Shown here piece by piece: positions 1-10,455 of a stretch of 64,000 bases of DNA. The stretch spans positions 667,001 through 731,000 of the forward strand of contig OZ025839.1 in the NCBI GenBank assembly GCA_964019425.1, in the 5' to 3' direction. Source of the DNA: Flectonema sp. DT1601 (taxonomy: Eukaryota > Euglenozoa > Diplonemea > Diplonemida > Diplonemidae). A model generated the notes under the pieces. The model ran no database searches. It saw only the letters and a program-made list of their open reading frames with translations, and had not been told where the DNA came from. Positions within the stretch are counted from its first letter, which is position 1. Each line of letters opens with the position of its first letter. Both the position numbers and the translations under genes were made by a program.

Positions 1-3000
1 CATGTCATATATTCAGCTCTCGACTACATCAGGTGCAATAAGTTGTGTTTTAATAGCACCTGCTGGTGTTTCAGGTCAGTGGGCGCTACGGGTTCAAGTT
101 GGCTCAACTTTATCAGATCATTTTGGTACTCCGGTGGTGGTTGTTCCTCAAAATGCTTTCAATGTTACAATTGCTGCTCCTTCTTCTGTTTACACATCGG
201 ATGTGTTTCCCATTTCACTGTACTCTGCTCTGTCAACATATCCACAAGCATTACACAGTTCTGGTTCTAGTGTTGTTTTTTCAATCGTATGGTGGGACGG
301 GTTATCAAAACCCGCAAACGGAGCTTCACTTGCAGGACCTACTTCATGGAGTAATGCTTTTCTTTATTTTGATTCAGCTGCTGCTGAGGTTTCGGGTCTT
401 CCAACGTACGTTGCAAATGGATTTCGAATTAAACTTCCTGGACGTTATGTTTTGCAATGTGATGGCGTGTTTGCTACCAGCGGATACACAGAATCAGAAA
501 CTGTTATGAGGAACATTGAAGTGTTACCTTCTATAGGAAGTGTTCCTCGCGTGATATCAATATCAGGAGGATGTACTGAATGGATTCACACTGATGGGTA
601 TAAGTCTGTTGGAACTGATTGTATTCATGGTAACTCAATCACAATTATTGGTGAGAACTTTAGTCCCAGAACTACTCTGACGTTTAGTTCTACTTCCGTA
701 AGTTGTGCCTTCTTATGGAAAACATCCATACCACCGACAACATTAGTCTGTTCTTTGTGGTGTGACTCTCCATCTTTTATTAAAGATGTCGGTGTTAGAA
801 TTGGAAGCCTTTCTTACATTTTAAAAATTTCGGTATTCAGACCTTCTTTAGTTGCCACGACAATGACGTCTATTGCTTTAGAAGGGTACAGTTCAGGAGC
901 ACTTGTTACTATCATTGGAAGGAACTTTGCGTTGAATGAGTCAAAAAATTTAATACAATTTTGGAACACCACTTCTGGTGATATCGCAATTGAAAGGAAT
1001 GCCGTCAACGTCACGTATTCTGATGGAAACCCTCCGAGTTGCTTACCAGTGTCAGTGACTCAAAGTCAATTAGTTTGTCAGATTAATTGCGATATAACTA
1101 CTTGGGGATTATGGGCTGTGACGGTAAACTATTTCTCAATACCTAACTTACGAAGTAATCAAACTATTTATCAAAGAGTGTCATGCACGTCAAAACCAGA
1201 CAGACCTCCTTTTATCGACACGATAGCAGGACCTTCTTGTCAGAGAATTAATAAAACCTTTACAGACTGTCCTACTGATGGTAGGGTATGCTTCTTATTG
1301 TTATTTTTCACTGTTCACAAAGTAGATACGTAAGAATGAGAAAAAAATGAAATTTTTAAAAAAAAAAAAAAAAAAAAAAACAGGAACAAGAAATTTATAT
1401 TGAAGGAAGTTTTTTTGATAACCCGATTACTTCGAATAAAATAACTTTTGATGGAATCGGAGATGTTTACGGACCTCCTTTAGCATGTGACATTCAACCT
1501 CTTCAAAGTTCTTCTTCTAGAATAGCCTGCAGGTATAAAGGAGAAGCTTGGAGTTATGGAATCTACGCAGCAGTTGTTAACAACAACGTCGGTGTTACCA
1601 AAGCCAAGGCACTCGTGAGAACAGGTTTTTTTAAAACTTCTCCTCAATACGTGTTGTACAACACGGGATGCACTGCGGGTACTGGAGTTGATCGTATTTG
1701 TGTTCACAAAACTTTATTTAAATTTACTTCTCATTATCTGGACTGGAGGCATACACAAATTGATTCCTATGTCGTACCTCAAATCGGTGCGATTGGTTCT
1801 GTTCGGTGTGATATTCAATATGTCCTTCCGTTAGTTAGTAGTAAATATCCGGATCAATTATATCAAGCAGGTGGTTGTATAATAGATGCTTCCTTACCAG
1901 TTAGTGGAACTTGGGAAGTATTTGTAGCGAATGTGAGTGCTGGTGTGTTTACAGTTGAAAGAATACATCCTCCGATTATAACAAACATCTCATCAATCGA
2001 TGTTAGTAGAATACGAAGTAGTGATCTCTCGAGTGTTGTGTTCGTCTATTCTGGAGAACAATTACAGCTCGATGGGAATTACTTTCCGTTGGCTAATTAT
2101 TCTTCTTTTTCATTTAAAAGTACTTCTGACTCGTTTGGTTCGAAGCCGACTTGTGAAACTATTTCCAACACAACTTGTCGGATATCCTGCACGGTTACAA
2201 CTTCTGGAGTTTGGGAAATACAACTAACGAATTCACTCCGCGGACAACACCAATCGGATGACTATTTTGATAAAACAGTTCGATGCTATTCACCAATTGC
2301 TTCACATGTCCCCGTCACAATAAAATCAATTTCAGGATGTTCTGATTACTGCCCGTTAGGATCAGTCCTCACTATTCACGGGACTAACTTTGATTCCCTC
2401 AAAGAGAATAATTCGGTGTCATTTACGGCTATTACTGGAACTTCTGTTGGAACACAACCTGAGTGCCTGTTAATCTTCTCAAGTGGAGAGATGTTAAAGT
2501 GTACACTTCGTAACAACACTGAAGACACTGGTGGTAATTGGTCTCTTCAAGTAACACGAGGAGGAGGTAGTGTTGGTTCTTTTATAACTCCTTTTGTACC
2601 CTATGTCACTCCAGTAGTATTACCAATTGTGATTCACCATTCTGGGAGTGTTGTTGTTGGGGATGTGATCTCGATAACTGGGAAGAAGTTTGATGGGAAG
2701 ACGTCTCGTAATTCAGTGTTATTTGAAAAGACACTTCAGTCATCAGGATCGACACCTACTTGTGAAATATTAAATAGTAATCCTGTTTTCATATCGTGTA
2801 GAGTTTCTTCATCTGATTACTCGACTTCAGGTAGTTGGAAACTCGTCATCTCAACGGCAATCGGAGCAACTACTTCTCACATAACCGTGGTGGTGAAGCA
2901 AAGACCAATTCTCTTTGATATTATTGTATCTGACAACTGTCGTTATTCTTCACTTGAAAAGAGGTTTTGGTGTCCTTTCAGATCTTCACTTCAACTTCAC

Positions 3001-4728
3001 GGAGCGAATATAAGAAACAGCGTTCAGCTAATTGCCTTTAAGAACGGAATTGGTTCAACACCGACATGTGGTACGAATGGAGTGCATTTCGTATCTGAGT
3101 CTCTTGTTCTGTGTGACGCATTAATAAAAAATGATCTTGTTGAGGGATCATGGGAAATTGTTCTTGGTGGTCAACAGAGTAAACAAATTATTTTATATAA
3201 CAACCTAACCATACCAGAAGTGTCTAACAAGCCATCTGTTATAAAGATCATCCCTAAGGAAGTAGTAGCTGGTCAGCTGATTACAATTGTTGGATCTAAT
3301 TTTGATTACATCTCTTCATCGAATACGATAACAGTATCTGATAATAGTAGTAAACAGATTCCTTTTGATGTCGCCAAGTGTTTGGTTGAGAAGGAAATGT
3401 TTCCTCCGTCAAGAGTGAAGATCATCTGTAGACTCTTGTTAAATATTTCAAAAGAATATGATTACGAGAATGCAACAGATTCGAATCCAGTCATTTCTTT
3501 AATAGTTCACTCAGGTAACTTGTCTAGTAACTCTTTCTTAGTAAGGTGGTATGACAACACTCCAACACTAACCAGAACTCTTGGAGCTGATTACTACCAC
3601 TCAACGAGAACTGTTACAGAAACACTTTTGGTACCTCCGACTTCTATTCCAACTGCTGTTCCGACCGAAGGTCCTCAAACTCCTGTGCCTGCAAGTTATA
3701 TTTCTGAATTAGTTATTGTTGTTTTTCAAACTCAGCTTTCTGACTTTAATGTCACCAACTTCAAGTCAGTCGTCGCAAAGTCTCTCAACACAGCCACCGA
3801 TTCCATTTTGATCTCAGCAATTTATGAGTCGTCTGTTACTGTTGAGTTTCACTTTATAAGTTTTGATCATCACTTTCTGGTTGTCGGTTTCGTAGCTCAG
3901 ATGACTGACAGCAGTTCAGAAATAATAAAATCGCTACCACCAGTAGTCAGCTTATCATACACAGAACCTGTACTGCCATCACCTGGTACTTCAAAAGGAA
4001 TATTTATTGTTGTTGTTGTTGCTGTGCTTTCAGTTCTTGTCGTTGCTGTGTTGGTGGTGTTTGCTTTCTGTCGTTACCGTCGACACCAGAAATTGAAATT
4101 TCTAACAAAGAGATCTGATGAACCTGACTCACCATCTGACAGTGTTGATGATGGTGATCTTCGTATGTTAGAAAACAAGAATAGATCTCCTCATAAGACA
4201 GAACAACAAGACAATCAACAGATGGTATTCGAATCCCCTGCTGAAGACACTTGTAACATTGCTTCAAAACCTGCACAGTCATTAAGCTTCTCAGAGTACT
4301 CAGCTACTGGTCCACTTGAGCATCACCATCCAGAGAAATCTGATGATGGTGTTCTCGTATGTATTTATTTAATTATATTGTAGTCTACATGACTTGTCTT
4401 TCTTAATTACTAAAAACAGCTCTCCAGGGGAAAGGTTCTCACTCCAACTGCAACCCCACTACTCGGAAGTACCAACAAGGGGAAGGTGAAGGACACAACA
4501 GAGTGGCTGAAAACTCGACAGGCGGAAGTTAAAAAGAAACCAACTGTCTCACCCACAGAGATCGTTAGTAAGACAGGTAGTGCCGTACAGACATCACGTG
4601 AACGTGTTCAACAAAAGCAGAAAGTTGTTGAGAGTTCATCAAATCCTAGAAATCAGACCTGGGGAATGTTATCGAACAGTGGAGTCAGTACTAATGACCG
4701 TATGAATTTATTTTATTATTTCAATTAG
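1..4728 (+). CDS. IPT/TIG-repeat cell-surface protein, 5' end outside window
   Basis: Three exons joined in phase 0: 2-1285, 1384-4356 and 4420-4728, giving about 1521 residues. The introns are 1286-1383 and 4357-4419. The ATG at position 2 is probably internal, because no signal peptide follows it. I count eight immunoglobulin-like IPT/TIG repeats, each with a G-x-x-hydrophobic-x-I-x-G-x-N/F core (for example SITIIGENF, LVTIIGRNF, LTIHGTNF, ISITGKKF, ITIVGSNF). They are Cys-paired and carry many N-x-S/T sites. A threonine/proline-rich stalk and a juxtamembrane module lead to one membrane helix near residues 1303-1328 (FIVVVVAVLSVLVVAVLVV), then a basic CRYRR stop and a hydrophilic tail of about 190 residues. 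The family binds ligands at the cell surface, as in plexins and Met. This is probably an adhesion or receptor-like protein; its ligand is unknown. Confidence 0.8.
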
Positions 4729-5849
4729 CCGACTGTTCTGTTATTCTAAAGTAAAGAAATCCCTGACCGCCAGTGTGACCTGTTTCCTATGCTTTCGGGT
4801 TTTGATAGGCGTGATCGCACCGAGAATGTGATCTCCTCTGCAACTCCATGCAGGTGCTGATAGCTGGCTAACAGACATATCTTTTCTGACCTTCCACCAG
4901 ATCTATGATGTTTGCCGTCCCCGCGGGGCTGGATAGCCGTACTGTGATGTCCTTTCCTACTTCGATTACGTGTTATCAATCCGGATGGTCACCGGGTCAA
5001 GCTCCGGGGACATCTGTTGCATCGTATTACGGAATGCAAGACTCTCCAGAATGCAGCGTGGCGGATCCTAAGACTACCTCTTTACATCATTCACTACAAC
5101 TCCTCCCCATCCTATCTTTGAAGCGTCGATGAAAACAGAGGACTTCTGTTTACTGTCATCAAAAGGAGCATGTCATAACTGACTTGTTCCGATCGGATCT
5201 CACAGATTGAACTCCTGTGTGTTACCTTGTAGTGCCCGTAGACAGACTGTTGATGAAGTAAGTTAATTACTGTTTGTAAGCATTTCGATGTAGCACAGAT
5301 TGGAGGATTAAATTTAAAACTAAATAACAAACAGATCTCCCAGAAATCGGGTGTTCTCTTCACATGGAGAACTGGAGTGCTCATACGTCCAACCCACTGG
5401 CGCCAAGGACTAAAGGTAAGAAGTAGTTGATCATCTTTGGGATCAGCAATTCTAATCTTCTCTCACTATTTCGTTACTTGTGATGGGTTTTGTTTTGTTG
5501 TATTTTTTTATGGAATGAGATCTGCAGTCTTATTGAGAATTAGTTTCTATTAATTCCTCCATTTTATATTTGTGTATCTGGTACCTGATACGTCGTTAGA
5601 CCGGAAGTACTTTTCCCCTCTCAATCGAATAGTTGAATACCGCGTCTCACGATAGCAATTGTTTTCACGGTAGCATCTTCAGCTTGGTTTTATTTTCCTC
5701 TTGTTTTCTTATTCATTTACACTTGGCCAAAAAGTACGGCGAGAAGAAAAGTCCTCACGCCACTTAGCGTACTGTGCTGTTGGATTATTGGAAGATCTTT
5801 GTACAGTTTGATTATCTTATATTCAACAGCCTGACTCTCACACTTTATA
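4729..5849. other. Spacer with an unexplained GC-richer block
   Basis: No convincing gene. About 4770-5020 is less AT-rich than other spacers and holds short self-complementary stretches, including CCCCGCGGGG near 4920 and paired CCGG blocks near 4990-5015. It contains only short open frames without good starts. From 5400 on it is ordinary AT-rich spacer. A possible trans-splice acceptor AG at 5828-5829 precedes the next gene. Confidence 0.5.
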
Positions 5850-6788
5850 ATGTTTCGATTTGGATTGTTATCAGCTGCTGCTATGATCTGTAGTGGTGTT
5901 GCATCAGCTGGACGTCTTCCTACAACCACGCTTGGAATGTATTGTTTAATAGCTGACGACACAGTTACTAATTACACTGGTGATGCAGATTGGCAACCAA
6001 CTCTTTATCCATACCAGCAGAAGGGTTCGAATGTTATTTGGATGACATTTGTTAACCCAGAGAAGATGCCAATTATTCCTCCTGCAATGAAGAAGTTAGC
6101 AGCTTGTAAAGGTCAAAAGGGATGTCCTGGGAAAGACGTTCCAACGATTGTATCTGTCGGAGGGGAAGCTTACTCAACCAAACCCTGGTCTTGGTTAGCA
6201 ACAAATGAATCGGCTGAGCACATGGCTGAGCAGGTAGCCTCGCAATGGCCTTCATCAATTGACGGGATTGACCTCGACATTGAAGGAGCTGCAGGCAACA
6301 AGGCGACTTACACGCTGTTGGCTTTCACTCGCAAACTCCGCCAATTGAAACCAAATTTCATCATCACTCAGCCTGTCTACGGATACCCACAAGTAGCTGG
6401 TGAGAACTTCATGGTCAATACTGCTTGGACTGTTGATGGGAAATCTCTCAACACAATTGACAGCATCGGAATTATGGTTTACAGCGATTCCGAATCGCTG
6501 CAGTACGTAAAGGACTACGCGAATGCGACACACCAGTGGCAAGGGTTTCCAATAAAAGTTGATGTTCCAACTGAAGCGATTGTTGTTGGTATTCAGGGGA
6601 CTGCTGAAGACAATGCGATCTTGAGCCTCGCTGGATCCATTAAACAACAACAACTGGGAGGGATGATGGTTTGGTATTCTTCTGTTTTTGATTCCACTCA
6701 CAACAAGTCAGCTTTCTCTTACAGCGGTGACGACGCTTCAAAGACAAAGTCTGTTGCTTGGGAACAGGCGCTTCAAAAAATGTTATAA
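5850..6788 (+). CDS. Secreted GH18-family (chitinase-like) protein
   Basis: 312 residues, single exon. The start at 5850 gives a signal peptide (MFRFGLLSAAAMICSGVASA, cleavage near residue 20) and follows an acceptor AG at 5828-5829. The glycoside hydrolase 18 signature is present: SVGG at 102-105 (strand 3) and DGIDLDIEG at 138-146, which matches the D-x-x-D-x-D-x-E motif with E145 as the expected catalytic acid. The late W in MMVWY fits the end of the barrel. The length suits a compact single-domain GH18 enzyme without a carbohydrate-binding module. Family members cleave chitin or related beta-1,4-GlcNAc polymers, though some are lectin-like; here the catalytic motif is intact. Likely secreted or lysosomal. 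The substrate is not shown by the sequence. Confidence 0.85.
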   Translation: MFRFGLLSAAAMICSGVASAGRLPTTTLGMYCLIADDTVTNYTGDADWQPTLYPYQQKGSNVIWMTFVNPEKMPIIPPAMKKLAACKGQKGCPGKDVPTIVSVGGEAYSTKPWSWLATNESAEHMAEQVASQWPSSIDGIDLDIEGAAGNKATYTLLAFTRKLRQLKPNFIITQPVYGYPQVAGENFMVNTAWTVDGKSLNTIDSIGIMVYSDSESLQYVKDYANATHQWQGFPIKVDVPTEAIVVGIQGTAEDNAILSLAGSIKQQQLGGMMVWYSSVFDSTHNKSAFSYSGDDASKTKSVAWEQALQKML

Positions 6789-7405
6789 ATAAAGACCCAG
6801 AGTATAATAATTACCATCAACGTACTTCACTGTTCGTATTGTCTTGGTATTGCGCTGGGCATATTTTTTTTTAAAACAAATCACGTGTGAAATGAGGGGT
6901 TTGCGATATTTTTTATCCCTGTACTCACTTTGGCCTGTATTTCGCAGGTATGGCGCCAGTTTTATTTTTTTTTTATTTTTAGTTTACTCTCTCCTTTTTC
7001 TTAAATCTCTTAGAGACAGTGTTTGTGATCCGTCAAAGGAAGTAAAGCGATGAAATATTTAATGTAATCTGCTGGCATCTGATCGATTATTATTTATTTT
7101 TTCTGTTGTTCAACTCACTGCGCCAGGATATGTGTTGGCATTATATCCACATAGTCCAGTCTCGACACTTTCAAAACTGCGTCTCTTCATTTATTTTGAT
7201 GTTTTTTTTTTTTTTTAATTTTTGATATTTTATGTGACCACCTCGAACTGATAAATTACGATCGTTGTTATGATTTTTCTCAATCGACAATTGTGCATTC
7301 GCGTGGTTTTGTCGTGTCTTTTCTTTACACAAAAATATTCCTCATAAAATTCGTTGTATAAACTAACCTCAACACTTTCCATTACAGGGTAAATTATTAA
7401 AAAAA
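6789..7405. other. AT-rich spacer
   Basis: Spacer of about 617 bases with T runs (for example near 6960-6980 and 7205-7220). A 53-codon frame at 6892-7053 is largely encoded by T runs and is not credited as a gene. A CAG acceptor at 7385-7387 precedes the next start. Confidence 0.5.
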
Positions 7406-7934
7406 ATGCTACCACCAGGAGCCTACAAAGCCCTACGTGTTACTGTACCAGCGAGTGATGCCATTGGAGGACTAGGTTGGAAGACTTACCGCAGAGTGTT
7501 GCATCAAATTAGCAGCACATTTGGTGAACACGAAGAAATGATGCTTAGAGGAAGGAATGAAGCGAGGAAGGTATTTCATTATAAGAACAGTGTTACCGGG
7601 GATGATCAATATAAGTCCATCAGAGAGGCAAACATTGCCATCGATGAAATGAGAATGAACGTCGTAGCAGCATACGAAGACAGGAATACGGGAAATGTTC
7701 AAATAAAGGTTTCGAGAGAGCAGCTTGAATACCATGGTAGAAAGATTGAAACTTTCACCCCACAGGAAGTCGAGAAAGAAATAGCAAAAGTAAAAGATAA
7801 TGTATGTATACTTTTATTAATTAGAAAAACGAAACATTGCGAGAAATTGTAAAAACAAAACAAACAAACAGGAGAGACGTGCAACACAAGGTCTCCGTCG
7901 TATTTCATACAAGGCTAAAGTAAAATGTATGTAA
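7406..7934 (+). CDS. LYR-motif mitochondrial protein, LYRM7/MZM1-like
   Basis: Two exons, 7406-7801 and 7872-7934, with a phase-0 intron GTATGT...AACAG, giving 152 residues. The segment around residues 26-60 (KTYRRVLHQ, then RNEARKVF) fits the complex-1 LYR family pattern: an L/T-Y-R-R start, a helix, and the A-R-x-x-F pair. After it comes a second helix (IDEMRMNVVAAYED), a predicted strand, and the K/R-rich end seen in the complex III assembly factors MZM1/LYRM7. Family members stabilise the Rieske protein or link acyl carrier protein to respiratory and iron-sulfur machinery in the mitochondrial matrix. The LYR call is moderate and the MZM1 sub-assignment is tentative, as the canonical Leu is replaced. 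Confidence 0.55.
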
Positions 7935-8254
7935 GCAGTTGATTAGTAGCTACATGGAATCAACAACAGTCGCTAGGACAAGATGGGCAACTAGTTCGAA
8001 TGTCTCTGTCTGAGCAAAACAACTGAGATTGTAAAAGCAAAAAACAAAACTATTCGTAAATATTGCCTCGTATTGTGTTGAAGGCAAGCAGGCCTGGGGA
8101 GTAGGAAGTCATGACTAGAGGAAATATCGATTCTCTGAGTTGTCATATGTCCGGGAAAAAAACAAAAATGAAAAAAAAAAAAAAAAAAGTTCTCGAGCAG
8201 TCGGTTTATTTCATATCGCTATTATCACTTTCTGTTGTAAGAAAGATTTCACAA
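7935..8254. other. Spacer with poly-A and splice-acceptor-like region
   Basis: An upstream in-frame ATG at 8111 would add 48 residues, but these are encoded by an A run at 8169-8188 followed by a pyrimidine-rich stretch ending in AAG (8228-8243). This looks like leader and acceptor sequence rather than coding sequence. Confidence 0.5.
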
Positions 8255-10108
8255 ATGGAGGATGACAACCTTCCAATCAGACCAGTATCGTTACTAAGTG
8301 TTATATTTTCTTCAGAAATCGTAATCATCAACATGCTGAGGCACAATGGTGGTTTTATTAAATGGGGTGAATTAAGAAAAAAGAGATTCAACGTTCAGTT
8401 AGCAGTGCGAACAGATCGATGTCAAATTGAAGAACAAGTTGCAGAGGCTCTTCGAAAACGAGACGATGATGGAAAGCAAATAATAAGAAAACTACTGATG
8501 AGTGGGAAGCTTGCTGAGAAGATCGTAATGTGGACGGGTGTTGTACAGAATGAGTCTTTTATTTTAGATGTGGTGTTAGAGTGGAGCACAGAAAGTGTTA
8601 TTCTAAGGTCTCTCATACCTCTACTACGTGAAGCTTTATTTAAGATGTATTGCGGTTCCGTTTCTGAGTATATGAAAAATTATTTTATTGGAATCTCACG
8701 AATAGAATCTCTCGACGTCTGCAATCAGATAATAGAATTCTGTGGCTGTGATACTCTACCAGAACTTCGTCTTGTAAACAAATCTCTTTATGTAGCTTCC
8801 AGTGCATTCTACTCTGAACAGAAGTTGGGATGTATAACAAATAATGCTTACTGTGGTCTTGATGAAGTAATGGCAAGTGTTCTGTACTTTGTTCTCTCAA
8901 GAGAAACCTCGACTACGAAGACATTACCCAAAGTAATGTCATCATCGATAGTAACGATCTACGGACATATGTTGTTTTTGTGTCAGTCTACGGTTAAGCA
9001 ACTACTTCCACAACAAACAAAAAACTCCGAACTCTCCATAAAATCAATTTGTGATACCTTCAAACTCAGTGGTGACAATCTCACAATGATTGAGACTGTC
9101 GGTGAATTATTATATTGTGAAGAAGACAGTTCTCACATAACTGTTTTAGTTGATAATGTTCTTCAGAGATACGAAGGACATATCGTAGAAGCTTTTTTAT
9201 ATTTGAATAACGGCACAGCAATCACATTCCCTGATACTGATAATGATGTTTTATATCGCATCTTAGGATCGTATTGTAGAATAGGAAATACTCAGTTTTT
9301 TATCGACATCATAAAAAGTGATGATGATATATGGGAAGAGTTCTTCATTGATGGGCTGCTGAGTATTTTTATACACAGCGGTCAGAATCCAACACTTGTA
9401 CCAATACTGTCAGCAGCTCTCTATGTAGGTTGTCCTTCACTAATCGAGGGAATTATTTCTGCTTTAGAAGGTAATCTCCAACTAATGTCAGTCGACAGTG
9501 AGAATCAAACACCAGTCGCTCACTGGGCTGCTGGTGGTTTTCAACAACATGTCCTCACTCGAATTTTCCCATTCATGTCTCCAATCTGTTTATTAAAAAA
9601 AAGCAACCCTGATTCTACAGCTCCATTATCACTACTACTACAACAGGTACGTAACAAGGGTTTTGAGGGTGACTCGGCAGAGGTTCTCAGGCAGTTGGCA
9701 CCGTTTTTAATGAAAACAAGTTATCCTCTGTACTGGTGTTTTCATAGCATTCACGTGTTGAGAAATAAAAGAGGAAATGTTATTAAGAATCTTGAAGTAG
9801 TTCATAAAATGTTCGAGTATTTCACTCAAATTGGTTGCGGTACGGCTGCTATGCCAATCGGATTCGTCGCACCTCATCTTCCGTTGTCTGCTATCGAAAT
9901 TTGTGATTGCTGCAGTGAAGAAGGTTGTTTAATGTATCCATTTGATCATTTATTAGGAACTGCTCACTGTCCAGCACTAAAAGATATGTTGGAATTTAAA
10001 CAGATACTGAACAACAACAACAACTACTCCGATAAGAACCAAACTGTGACTAAGACTGATACTATTGAAGAAGAAGACCCCGTCGATGATTGGGAATTGC
10101 TGGCCTGA
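8255..10108 (+). CDS. F-box/ankyrin-like helical protein
   Basis: 617 residues from ATG 8255, chosen over the in-frame ATG at 8111 because the latter's extension is A-run and pyrimidine-tract sequence. Residues about 154-184 read like an F-box (a hydrophobic helix, then LPELRLVNKSLYVASS). That motif recruits SCF ubiquitin ligases. Near residues 415-440 a TPVAHWAAGGF stretch resembles one ankyrin repeat, and the flanks are Leu-rich helices that may be degenerate repeats. The C-terminus is Asn-rich and acidic (ending DDWELLA). No enzyme motif is visible. A substrate-adaptor role is possible but unproven; I regard the family as unrecognised. Confidence 0.7.
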   Translation: MEDDNLPIRPVSLLSVIFSSEIVIINMLRHNGGFIKWGELRKKRFNVQLAVRTDRCQIEEQVAEALRKRDDDGKQIIRKLLMSGKLAEKIVMWTGVVQNESFILDVVLEWSTESVILRSLIPLLREALFKMYCGSVSEYMKNYFIGISRIESLDVCNQIIEFCGCDTLPELRLVNKSLYVASSAFYSEQKLGCITNNAYCGLDEVMASVLYFVLSRETSTTKTLPKVMSSSIVTIYGHMLFLCQSTVKQLLPQQTKNSELSIKSICDTFKLSGDNLTMIETVGELLYCEEDSSHITVLVDNVLQRYEGHIVEAFLYLNNGTAITFPDTDNDVLYRILGSYCRIGNTQFFIDIIKSDDDIWEEFFIDGLLSIFIHSGQNPTLVPILSAALYVGCPSLIEGIISALEGNLQLMSVDSENQTPVAHWAAGGFQQHVLTRIFPFMSPICLLKKSNPDSTAPLSLLLQQVRNKGFEGDSAEVLRQLAPFLMKTSYPLYWCFHSIHVLRNKRGNVIKNLEVVHKMFEYFTQIGCGTAAMPIGFVAPHLPLSAIEICDCCSEEGCLMYPFDHLLGTAHCPALKDMLEFKQILNNNNNYSDKNQTVTKTDTIEEEDPVDDWELLA

Positions 10109-10455
10109 GATGATCTACTTTTTAGTGATTGCTTCCTGCGCTATCCCAGTTCGCTTATTTTATTTATTTTTTTTTTTTTTCGTTCCCATCACCTATTCGA
10201 GGGGCGGTTAGTTTGGCCGAAGCAAGCGGCTGCAAATTTGCGCCTGCGTGAAACCCGACTTTCTGTTCTTCACCAACTAGCTGTTGGTGTTGCAGGCTTC
10301 GCGTTGTAGTTTTTTGTTTATTTAATAATTTAATGTTATCTTTTAACAGGATGAGATGGACAGAGGATATGGTGCTAATGTTCTCGTATTGGTCAAGTGA
10401 AAGTGTTTTGATTTATTTAAATACTATTTCTATCTTCAGGAACCCAGCACACCCG
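10109..10455. other. Spacer with hairpin-rich block
   Basis: After a T run at 10161-10181, bases 10200-10310 are GC-richer and hold several short inverted repeats: GCCG/CGGC around 10218-10233, GCAAATTTGC near 10235-10244, and a perfect 7-bp stem CACCAAC/GTTGGTG (10271-10277 with 10283-10289). A T run follows. This may be a small structured RNA or a structured UTR. An acceptor AG at 10438-10439 precedes the Hsp70 start. Confidence 0.4.

Noticed and set aside
4850-4870. TGATAGCTGG resembling a conserved LSU rRNA segment
   Set aside because: Only about ten bases match and the surrounding sequence does not follow rRNA; probably chance.
6892-7053. 53-codon hydrophobic frame MRGLRYFLSLYSLW...
   Set aside because: Its hydrophobic part is encoded by T runs and there is no conserved-looking sequence.
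8111-8254. N-terminal extension of the F-box-like protein from an upstream ATG
   Set aside because: It is made of an A run and a pyrimidine-rich stretch typical of leader and acceptor sequence.
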